A stretch of DNA of 6,425 nt from an uncultured Lysobacteraceae bacterium (GCA_946480705.1 CAMLLF010000243.1:1-6425); one strand, 5' to 3'; positions 1-6,425 are shown, counted from the first letter of the stretch. Notes: generated from the letters alone by a model not told the origin. Numbers and translations: made by a program.

Positions 1-2
1 CG

Positions 3-3000
3 CAGCAGGTCTACGTCGCGCCGGAAACCGACACCGAACGCCAGCTCGCCGCGATCTGGCAGCAGGTGCTGCAGCTCGACCCGATCGGCGCGACCGCGAA
101 CTTCTTCGAGATCGGCGGACATTCGCTGCTCGCGACGCAGGTCGTCAGCCAGATCGCCGAGCAGATGCGGCGCGAGGTGCCGATCCGCGCGGTGTTCGAG
201 CATTCGACCGTGCGCGAACTCGCCGCGCACCTCGATGCGCTGGCCGCGTCGGACTATCGCCGCATCGCGCCGGCGCCGCGCGACGACGCGCTGCCGCTGT
301 CGTTCTCGCAGCAGCGCCTGTGGTTCATCGACCAGCTCGAAGGCGGCAGCACGCAGTACAACATGCACACGGGCCTGCAGCTGATCGGTGCGCTCGACCG
401 CGACGCGCTGCAGCGTGCGCTCGATCGCATCGTCTCGCGGCACGAGGTGCTGCGCACGACGTTCGCGCGCGTGGACGGCGAGGGCGTGCAGGTCATCCAT
501 CCGGCGCAGCCGCTCGCGATCGTCCACGTCGATCTGTCGGATCTCAGCGAACCCGAGCAGACGCGGCGCGTCGAGGAACTGCAGCGCGACAACGCACTCG
601 CGCCGTTCGACCTCTCCGCCGACCTGCTGCTGCGCTGCACGCTCGTGCGCCTGCGCGCCGACGCGCACGTGATCCTGCTCGCGACGCATCACATCGCGTC
701 GGACGGCTGGTCGATGACCGTGCTCGCGCGCGAGTTCGGCGCGCTCTACGACGCGTTCAGCCGCGGCGCGGCGGATCCACTGCCGGCGCTGCCGGTGCAG
801 TACGCCGACTTCGCGCAGTGGCAGCGCGAGCTGCTGCAGGGCGAACGCCTGCAGGCGCAGCTCGACTACTGGCGCGGCGCGCTGGCCGGACTGCCGCCGG
901 TGCACGGCCTGCTGCTCGACCGGCCGCGACCGCCACGGCAGAGTTTCGCCGGCGCGCAGGTCACGCGGCACCTCGATACCGCGCGCCTCGCGCGGCTGCA
1001 CGACCTCGCGCGCGGTCACGACGCGAGCCTGTTCATGCTGCTGCACGCCGCACTGTCGGTGCTCGTCGGCCGCTACAGCAACGAGGACGACGTCGTCATC
1101 GGCACGCCGGTCGCCGGCCGCACGCATCGCGACCTCGAACCGCTGATCGGCTTTTTCATCAACAGCCTCGTGATCCGCAGCGACCTGTCGGGTGCGCCGA
1201 GCTTCGTCGAAGTCATGCAGCGCACGCGGCGCCGCGCGCTCGATGCGTACGCGCACCAGGACGTGCCGTTCGAAATGCTCGTCGAGGACCTGCGCCCCGG
1301 CCGCACGCTCGCGCACACGCCGCTCTACCAGATCAGCTTCACGTTCCACAACAACGAGAAGTCGACTCTGGAACTGCCGGGACTGCGCCTGTCGGGCATC
1401 GCCTCGGAAAGCCGGCTCGCGCGCTATGACCTCGAAGTCCATATGGCCGAGAGCGACGACGGACTGCACGTGCGCTGGGTCTATGCGACGAGCCTGTTCG
1501 ACGCCGCGTCGGTCGAGCGCCTCGCCGACAGCTTCGGCGTGCTCGTCGACGCGCTGCTCGACGCCCCCGACGCACCGGTGCACGAACTGCCGCTGCTGTC
1601 GCAAGCGCAGCGCGAGACCTTGCGCGCCTGCAACGACAACGCGGCCGGCTATGAACGCGAACGCTGCGTGCACGAGCTGTTCGAGGCGCGGGCCGCGGCG
1701 CGGCCCGATGCCGTTGCCGTCGTCGCCGACGGGATCGCGCTCAGTTATGCGCAGCTCAACGCCGAAGCCAACCGCCTCGCGCATTACCTCATCGAGCAGG
1801 GCGTCGTGCCGGACACGCTGGTCGGTCTCTGCGTGGAGCGTTCGGCCGAGACGCTGATCGGCATCCTCGCGATCCTCAAGGCCGGCGGCGCCTACGTGCC
1901 GCTCGATCCGAACTATCCGCAGGACCGCATCGACTACATGCTGCGCGATTCGGGCGTGGAGCTCGTGCTGACCCAGAACACGCTGCTCGAAGACCTGCCG
2001 ATGCTGGCCGAGCGCAGCGTGCTGCCGCTCGATGCGGCGATGCGCGCGCTGTATCTCGCGGGACAGTCCGACGCGAACATCGCGCCGGCCTCGCGCGGGC
2101 TGACCGCGAAGCACCTCGCCTATGCGGTCTACACCTCGGGATCGAGCGGCCAGCCCAAGGGCGTGCTGCTCGAACACCAGGGTCTTGCGAATCTTGCGCT
2201 CGCGCAGCGCGATTTCGACATCGACGCCGACAGCCGCGTGCTGCAGTTCTCGAGCCTGAGCTTCGATGCGTCGACCTGGGACTGGCTGCTCGCGCTCGCC
2301 CACGGCGCCGCGCTGTACCTGTGTCCGCAGGATGTGCGCGAGTCGGCGCAGCGCCTCGGCGATTTCCTGATCGACAACGCGATCACGCACGCGTTGATTC
2401 CGCCGGCGCTGCTCGCGCACCTCGATGCGACGCGCGACTACGCGTTCAAGGTGCTCGTCGTCGGCGGCGAAGCCTGCGAGGAAGCGCTGGCGTGGACCTG
2501 GGCGCGCAAGCACCGTCTCGTGAATGCCTACGGACCGTCGGAGAACACGGTCGTCGCGACCTGCGGCGACGTGACCGCAGGCCGTCCGGTCACGCTCGGC
2601 CGCGCGCTGCCGAACTGCTCGGCGCACGTCGTCAATGCGCATGACCGGCTCGCGCCGATCGGCGTGCCCGGCGAACTGCTGATCGGCGGCGATTCGCTCG
2701 CGCGCGGCTACTGGCAGCGCGACGCGCTGACGCAGCAGCGCTTCGTGACGCTGCATCTCGACGGCGCCGGCGAGCCCGAACGCCTGTACCGCAGCGGCGA
2801 TCTCGTGCGCCGGCTCGCCGACGGCACGCTGCAGTTCCTCGGCCGCGTCGACGACCAGGTCAAGCTGCGCGGGTTCCGCATCGAGCTCGGCGAGATCCAG
2901 AACGCGCTGCTGCAGGAGGCGCACGTGGCCGAAGCCGTCGTCATCGCGATCGGCAACGACGGCGACAAGCGCCTCGTCGCCTACGTCGTCTCCGACACGG

Positions 3001-4274
3001 ATGCGGCGACGCTCGATCCGGGCGCGCTGATCGTCGCGCTGCGCAGCGCACTCAAGCGCCGTCTGCCCGACTACATGGTGCCCGCGGCCTTCGTCGTGCT
3101 GCCGCAGCTGCCGATGACCGCGAACGGCAAGGTCGACAAGGCCGCGCTGCCCGCGCCGGATCTGCGGCCCGGCAGCGACTACGTGGCCGCGGCGACACCG
3201 ACCGAAGCGGAACTCGTCGCGCTCTGGGCCGTGCTGCTCGATCTCGACGCGGGCGCGATCAGCGCGACGGCGAATTTCTTCGACCTCGGCGGGCATTCGA
3301 TTCTTGCGATCCGGCTGATCGCGCAGCTCGGCACGCAGTTCGGCGTGCAGCTCAGCGTGCGCGACATGTTCCACTATCCCTCGCTGCAGGAACTCGCTGC
3401 GCACATCGACACGGCCGGCACGGCGCCGGTGCAGGCGACCTGGAATCCGCTCGTGACGCTGTCGTCCGACGCGGCGCTGCCCGCGCTGTACGTCGTGCCT
3501 GCGGCCGGCCTGCTCGCGTCGCCGTACCGGCCGCTCGCGCAGGCGCTCAAGGGCCGTCGCAGCGTGCATGTGTTCGAACCGGCCGGCATGGAAGGCGAGG
3601 GCGCGCCCGCCGCGAGCATGTCGCAGATCGTGCAGACGAACCTGCGCAGCCTGCAGCAGCGCCAGCCGCACGGTCCCTACGTGCTGGCCGGCCATTCCTT
3701 CGGCGGCGCGGTCGCGTTCGAGATGGCGCGCGCGCTCGAAGCGCGCGGCGAGGACGTGCAGCTGATCCTGCTCGACAGCGTGCTGTATCTGCCCGACGCG
3801 CAGCGTGCCGTGCATTCGGCCGACACGTTCCTGCGCCGGCTGCTGGCCGACGACGGCATCGACATTCCTGAATCCGATGCGTCGCGGCCGCTCGATCCGC
3901 AGCGACTGCAGGAACTGCTGACGCTGCGCCTGTCGGCGCAGGGCCTGCTGCCCGACGACGCGGCGACGCGCGACGGCGACACGGTCGCGCGTTTCGTCGC
4001 GCTGTTCCGGGCACAGTCGTCGATCTACGGCGATTACCGGCCCGGCGGCCGCTTCACCGGCCGCGCGGGGCTGCTGCTCGCGCGCGATGGCGAAATGGCG
4101 AAATTGCCGACTGAACGACTCTGTTCACATTTGCGCGCGTGCTGCGCGGAATTCGACATCGCGGGAACCGTCGACGGCGCGCACCTGTCGATGCTGGACG
4201 GCCGTCACGCGGCCGCACTGGCCGCGGCGATCGGCGAATTCCTCGTCCGCGAGACCGATACGGAGACCTCATGA
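3..4274 (+). CDS. Nonribosomal peptide synthetase, C-terminal part (T-C-A-T-TE), 5' end outside window
   Basis: Terminal subunit of a cytoplasmic peptide assembly line. The frame is open to the left edge, so the true start is upstream; a GTG at 66 lies inside the carrier domain and is not a start. Residues are counted from that GTG. First carrier domain: about 1-58, GGHSL with phosphopantetheine Ser20. Condensation domain: about 76-500, with SFSQQRLWF (79-87), RHEVLRTTF (125-133), HHIASDG (208-214, catalytic His209) and IGFFINSLVIR (361-371), resembling the LCL subtype. Adenylation domain: about 535-1028, with YTSGSSGQPKG (689-699), NAYGPSENT (820-828), YRSGDL (908-913) and NGKVDK carrying Lys1022. 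Second carrier: Ser1078 in GGHSI. Thioesterase: about 1138-1395, GHSFGG with Ser1211, probable Asp1237 and His1373 completing the triad. The complete module selects, condenses and releases the last residue. No epimerisation domain is visible. The stop is TGA at 4272. The family is certain; the product is unknown. Confidence 0.97.
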   Translation, partial: QQVYVAPETDTERQLAAIWQQVLQLDPIGATANFFEIGGHSLLATQVVSQIAEQMRREVPIRAVFEHSTVRELAAHLDALAASDYRRIAPAPRDDALPLSFSQQRLWFIDQLEGGSTQYNMHTGLQLIGALDRDALQRALDRIVSRHEVLRTTFARVDGEGVQVIHPAQPLAIVHVDLSDLSEPEQTRRVEELQRDNALAPFDLSADLLLRCTLVRLRADAHVILLATHHIASDGWSMTVLAREFGALYDAFSRGAADPLPALPVQYADFAQWQRELLQGERLQAQLDYWRGALAGLPPVHGLLLDRPRPPRQSFAGAQVTRHLDTARLARLHDLARGHDASLFMLLHAALSVLVGRYSNEDDVVIGTPVAGRTHRDLEPLIGFFINSLVIRSDLSGAPSFVEVMQRTRRRALDAYAHQDVPFEMLVEDLRPGRTLAHTPLYQISFTFHNNEKSTLELPGLRLSGIASESRLARYDLEVHMAESDDGLHVRWVYATSLFDAASVERLADSFGVLVDALLDAPDAPVHELPLLSQAQRETLRACNDNAAGYERERCVHELFEARAAARPDAVAVVADGIALSYAQLNAEANRLAHYLIEQGVVPDTLVGLCVERSAETLIGILAILKAGGAYVPLDPNYPQDRIDYMLRDSGVELVLTQNTLLEDLPMLAERSVLPLDAAMRALYLAGQSDANIAPASRGLTAKHLAYAVYTSGSSGQPKGVLLEHQGLANLALAQRDFDIDADSRVLQFSSLSFDASTWDWLLALAHGAALYLCPQDVRESAQRLGDFLIDNAITHALIPPALLAHLDATRDYAFKVLVVGGEACEEALAWTWARKHRLVNAYGPSENTVVATCGDVTAGRPVTLGRALPNCSAHVVNAHDRLAPIGVPGELLIGGDSLARGYWQRDALTQQRFVTLHLDGAGEPERLYRSGDLVRRLADGTLQFLGRVDDQVKLRGFRIELGEIQNALLQEAHVAEAVVIAIGNDGDKRLVAYVVSDTDAATLDPGALIVALRSALKRRLPDYMVPAAFVVLPQLPMTANGKVDKAALPAPDLRPGSDYVAAATPTEAELVALWAVLLDLDAGAISATANFFDLGGHSILAIRLIAQLGTQFGVQLSVRDMFHYPSLQELAAHIDTAGTAPVQATWNPLVTLSSDAALPALYVVPAAGLLASPYRPLAQALKGRRSVHVFEPAGMEGEGAPAASMSQIVQTNLRSLQQRQPHGPYVLAGHSFGGAVAFEMARALEARGEDVQLILLDSVLYLPDAQRAVHSADTFLRRLLADDGIDIPESDASRPLDPQRLQELLTLRLSAQGLLPDDAATRDGDTVARFVALFRAQSSIYGDYRPGGRFTGRAGLLLARDGEMAKLPTERLCSHLRACCAEFDIAGTVDGAHLSMLDGRHAAALAAAIGEFLVRETDTETS

Positions 4275-4287
4275 CCGCCGCATGAAT

Positions 4288-4305
4288 TGCGACGGTACCG
4301 TCGCA
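4288..4305. promoter_or_regulatory. Perfect 18-bp palindrome, possible operator
   Basis: TGCGACGGTACCGTCGCA is identical to its own reverse complement. It lies 13 bases after the NRPS stop and about 75 bases before the adaptor start. As RNA it could form a 7-bp stem with a GTAC loop, but no T-run follows, so it does not look like an intrinsic terminator. Its length and symmetry suit a dimeric repressor or activator site, or an RNA hairpin that protects or separates transcripts. The symmetry is seen directly; the function is inferred. Confidence 0.45.
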
Positions 4306-4312
4306 CGATCCG

Positions 4313-4343
4313 TTGGGCACCTTGTTCCCGAGTAGTACAAGGT
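4313..4343 (+). promoter_or_regulatory. Weak sigma70-like promoter overlapping an inverted repeat, upstream of the export genes
   Basis: TTGGGC (4313-4318) and TACAAG (4336-4341) are separated by 17 bases. They match the -35 and -10 consensus at 3 of 6 and 4 of 6 positions. The inverted repeat ACCTTGT (4319-4325) / ACAAGGT (4337-4343), with an 11-base spacer, fills the space between and covers the -10 box, an arrangement typical of repressor-controlled promoters. The short palindrome GTTCGAAC (4342-4349) adjoins it. Bases 4321-4380 are 28/60 GC, against 43/60 for 4201-4260, which fits a regulatory gap. The promoter call is weak and the export genes could equally be read from the NRPS promoter. 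Confidence 0.3.
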
Positions 4344-4379
4344 TCGAACTTCCAAGCTGCATTTTCGACGAGTGGTGAA

Positions 4380-5630
4380 ATGGACATCAGCAGAGCACCG
4401 CAAAAGAAACCGTTGCTGAAGCGCTACTGGCCGGCCTTCGCCGGCGCCGGCGCGATCGCCTCGGTGCTTCTCATCACGCAGAGCTTCGGCAATGCGTCCT
4501 ATGTGGCCGATGCCGACGGCATCGTGCTCGGCGAGGTCAAGCACGGCGACTTCGCGGTTCAGGTTCGCGGCGTCGGCACGCTGGTGCCGAAGAACATCCA
4601 GTGGCTCGCGGCGAACGTCGAAGGCGTCGTCGACAACATCGCGGTCGAAGCCGGCGCGACGGTCAAGCAGGGCGACGTCATCGCGACGCTGGCCAATCTC
4701 CAGCTCAAGGAGCAGCTGCAGGAGTCGCAGTGGGAGATCGAGGCGACGACGAAGGAGAACCGCGCCGCCGCGATGACGCTGGAATCCGAACTCGCCGAAG
4801 TGCGCGCGATCGCGAACACCGCCGAACTCGACTACCGCAGCGCCGCGCTCAAGGTAAAAGCGGAAACGACGCTCGTCGAGAAGGGCATCGTCTCCCGGCT
4901 CACGTTCGAGCAGTCCAAGCTCGCCGCCGAGCAGTTCCAGCAGGCCGCGCGCTATCAGCAGGCGCGCCTGGACAAGATGGAGGCCAACCTGGCCGCGACG
5001 ATCGAGGCGCACGCGGCGCGCATCAACAAGATGCGCAATTCGCACAATCTGATCCAGCAGAAGATCGACGATCTCAGCGTGCGCGCGCCGATCGACGGCG
5101 TCGTGCAGGAAATGGTGCTCAAGCTCGGCCAGCGCGTGATGCCCGGCGCCGAGGCCGCGCGCATCGCGCCGCACGACAACCTCGTCGCGATGCTCGACGT
5201 CCAGGACTTCCAGGTGCGCGACGTCGTGCCCGGCCAGACCGTCACCATCGACACGCGTGCGAGCAAGATCGCCGGCAAGGTCGTGCGCATCGACCCGGCC
5301 GTCGTCAACGGCGTCGTCAAGGTCGAAGTCGCGCTCGAAGGCCAGATTCCCGCGGATGCGCGTCCCGACCTCAGCGTCGAGGGCATCATCGAAGTCGAGC
5401 GCAAGGCCGATGCGCTGTTCGTGAACCGTCCGACCTTCGCGCAGAGCCACAGCAAGATCGCGCTCTACCGCGTCGACGACGGCGGCGGCAGCGCGCGGCG
5501 CGTCAACGTGGAACTCGGTCGCGCCTCGACGCGCCAGATCGAGATCGTCAGCGGGCTCAAGGAAGGCGATCGGATCATCGTGTCGGATTCCTCGGCCTGG
5601 GAAAGCCACGACCAGATCCTGCTGCGGTAA
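4380..5630 (+). CDS. HlyD/MacA-type periplasmic adaptor of an ABC export pump
   Basis: A 416-residue inner-membrane-anchored adaptor that should link the ABC transporter to an outer membrane channel. A short basic cytoplasmic N-terminus precedes one hydrophobic segment (about 17-34) with no lipobox cysteine, so it is probably an uncleaved anchor. Next come the first lipoyl half (about 62-109), a long alpha-helical hairpin (about 110-228, rich in Glu, Gln, Lys and Ala), and the second lipoyl half beginning with VRAPIDG (234-240). A beta-barrel (about 265-340) and a membrane-proximal domain with SGLKEGDRII (391-400) follow. The hairpin tip keeps Leu165-x6-Ser172 of the usual channel-docking motif, but the Arg position is Ala161. 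The ATG at 4380 was chosen because the anchor follows directly and a weak GAG (4370-4372) lies 7 bases upstream. The frame extends to a TTG at 4287, but those 31 residues look unlike an adaptor N-terminus. It is followed after 5 bases by the ATPase gene. It resembles MacA, but I do not assign a symbol. Confidence 0.92.
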   Translation: MDISRAPQKKPLLKRYWPAFAGAGAIASVLLITQSFGNASYVADADGIVLGEVKHGDFAVQVRGVGTLVPKNIQWLAANVEGVVDNIAVEAGATVKQGDVIATLANLQLKEQLQESQWEIEATTKENRAAAMTLESELAEVRAIANTAELDYRSAALKVKAETTLVEKGIVSRLTFEQSKLAAEQFQQAARYQQARLDKMEANLAATIEAHAARINKMRNSHNLIQQKIDDLSVRAPIDGVVQEMVLKLGQRVMPGAEAARIAPHDNLVAMLDVQDFQVRDVVPGQTVTIDTRASKIAGKVVRIDPAVVNGVVKVEVALEGQIPADARPDLSVEGIIEVERKADALFVNRPTFAQSHSKIALYRVDDGGGSARRVNVELGRASTRQIEIVSGLKEGDRIIVSDSSAWESHDQILLR

Positions 5631-5635
5631 GCGCC

Positions 5636-6367
5636 ATGAGTACGAACACTCCGCTGATCGTGCTGCAGGGACTGCAGAAGTCGTTCTTCACCGAAGAGGT
5701 CGAGACGCGCGCGCTGCACGACATCCATCTGAGCATCGGCCGCGGCGAATACGTCGCGCTGTCCGGGCCGTCGGGCTGCGGCAAGTCGACGCTGCTGTCG
5801 CTGCTCGGGCTGCTCGATACCTGGACCGCCGGGCGCTACCTCCTCGGCGGCCACGACGTGTCCGAGATCAATCGCGCCGAGCGCGCGCGGATCCGCAACC
5901 GCGAAATCGGCTTCGTGTTCCAGTCGTTCAACCTGATCAGCGACCTGACCGTCGAGGAGAACGTCGGACTGCCGCTGAGCTATCGCAGCGATCTCAAGCG
6001 CGGCGATATCGGTCCGATGATCGAACGCGCGCTGCAGAAGGTGGACATGCTGCACCGGGCCAAGCACTACCCGTCGCAGTTGTCGGGCGGCCAGCAGCAG
6101 CGCGTCGCCGTGGCGCGCGCGGTCGTCGGCAACCCGTCGCTGATCCTCGCCGACGAACCGACCGGCAATCTCGATTCCAAGAACGCCGAAGCCGTCACGC
6201 AGCTCCTCGAGAGCCTGCATCGCGAAGGCGCGACGATCTGCATGGTCACGCACAACCCGGAGTCGGCGCAGCGCGCCGCGCGCCAGGTCGAGCTGTTCGA
6301 CGGCAAGGTCGTCAGCGACAGCATGGCCGGCGCTCACCCCGTCCCGAAACTGGCCGCGGTGATCTGA
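5636..6367 (+). CDS. ABC transporter ATP-binding protein, MacB/LolD type
   Basis: A 243-residue nucleotide-binding subunit that would power the export pump from the cytoplasmic face. All ATPase motifs are intact: Walker A GPSGCGKST (44-52), Q-loop Gln96 in FVFQSFNL, signature LSGGQQQRVAVARA (149-162), Walker B LILADEP (169-175) with Glu174, D-loop GNLDS (177-181) and switch His206 in MVTHNP. The FQSFNLISDLTVEENV stretch and the GNLDS sequence are typical of the MacB/LolD/FtsE class, which partners FtsX-type permeases. It is a stand-alone ATPase of usual length, unlike Escherichia coli MacB, where ATPase and permease are fused. The start at 5636 gives the normal N-terminus (LIVLQGLQKSF). The frame stays open far upstream, but only inside the adaptor gene and with arginine-rich nonsense. 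The five-base gap and lack of a strong ribosome binding site suggest translational coupling to the adaptor. The export substrate is inferred from context to be the NRPS product. Confidence 0.95.
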   Translation: MSTNTPLIVLQGLQKSFFTEEVETRALHDIHLSIGRGEYVALSGPSGCGKSTLLSLLGLLDTWTAGRYLLGGHDVSEINRAERARIRNREIGFVFQSFNLISDLTVEENVGLPLSYRSDLKRGDIGPMIERALQKVDMLHRAKHYPSQLSGGQQQRVAVARAVVGNPSLILADEPTGNLDSKNAEAVTQLLESLHREGATICMVTHNPESAQRAARQVELFDGKVVSDSMAGAHPVPKLAAVI

Positions 6368-6377
6368 GCACGAAACC

Positions 6378-6425
6378 ATGCTGCAATTCTCCGATATCAC
6401 CTACGCGCTGCGCCTGCTGCGCAAG
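6378..6425 (+). CDS. Start of a probable FtsX/MacB-type permease, cut by the right edge
   Basis: Only 16 codons are visible, reading MLQFSDITYALRLLRK, in an open frame that runs off the window. The segment ITYALRLLRK resembles the amphipathic N-terminal stretch just before the first membrane helix in MacB/FtsX-family permeases of the macrolide-exporter type. Position supports this: it starts 10 bases after the stop of a MacB/LolD-class ATPase that has no permease of its own, with GAG at 6366-6368 as a possible ribosome binding site. No membrane segment, periplasmic domain or catalytic feature can be seen yet, so the call rests on context and a short match. Such operons often contain two consecutive permease genes, which cannot be judged here. 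Confidence 0.7.
   Translation, partial: MLQFSDITYALRLLRK

Noticed and set aside
66..68. GTG as the start of the NRPS
   Set aside because: The frame is open to the left edge and already encodes the typical linker before a carrier domain (YVAPETDTERQLAAIW), so the gene begins outside the window.
320..1429. A 369-residue open frame on the plus strand in another phase
   Set aside because: It is a shadow of the condensation domain, made almost only of Arg, Ala, Gly and Pro. The NRPS frame accounts for the DNA.
4288..4312. Intrinsic terminator after the NRPS
   Set aside because: The palindrome can form a hairpin, but no T-run follows it.
4287..4379. TTG start giving a 31-residue N-terminal extension of the adaptor
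   Set aside because: TTG is rare as a start, the extension runs through the palindrome and the promoter-like region, and the ATG at 4380 places the membrane anchor normally.
4269..5609. A 446-residue open frame on the minus strand
   Set aside because: It lies fully antisense to the well-supported adaptor gene, and its Asp/Arg/Leu/Ala-rich protein has no recognisable motif. Long antisense frames are expected in GC-rich coding DNA.
4601..5635. Upstream extension of the ATPase frame
   Set aside because: It overlaps the adaptor gene and encodes arginine-rich nonsense. The ATPase begins sensibly at the ATG at 5636.
5465..6400. A 311-residue open frame on the minus strand
   Set aside because: It is antisense to the complete ABC ATPase, which has every expected motif. 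The predicted protein has biased composition and no family signature.

Overview
The window is GC-rich, with tightly packed genes all on the + strand. It looks like the 3' end of a nonribosomal peptide biosynthesis cluster running into its export genes. The NRPS domain style and the MacA/MacB-type exporter with a separate ATPase point to a proteobacterium. A gammaproteobacterium of the Xanthomonadales type fits best and Burkholderiales is possible, but this is judged from protein style only.

Region 1 (about 3-4274) is the C-terminal part of a nonribosomal peptide synthetase that is cut off by the left edge. It holds the carrier (T) domain of one module, then a complete final module C-A-T, then a type I thioesterase (TE). 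All core catalytic residues I looked for are present. The ten-residue A-domain pocket reads D-A-W-L-V-G-A-V-V-K, which suggests a bulky aliphatic substrate, most likely leucine. There is no epimerisation domain in the visible part.

Region 2 (4275-4379) is a 105-base gap that is clearly more AT-rich than its neighbours. It contains a perfect 18-bp palindrome, a 7+7 bp inverted repeat and a weak promoter-like pair overlapping that repeat. This is the only obvious control point in the window, and it lies between synthesis and export genes.

Region 3 (4380-6425) is a compact export operon: a membrane-anchored HlyD/MacA-type periplasmic adaptor, a MacB/LolD-type ABC ATPase starting 5 bases after the adaptor stop, and the first 16 codons of what is probably the FtsX/MacB-type permease, starting 10 bases after the ATPase stop.

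Read together, the NRPS adds its last residue and the TE releases the peptide. The tripartite ABC pump would then carry the product out, probably through a TolC-type outer membrane channel that is not in this window. I see no RNA genes, insertion sequences, CRISPR arrays or convincing intrinsic terminators. The individual families are known. The product and the control element between the two blocks are the parts worth following up.
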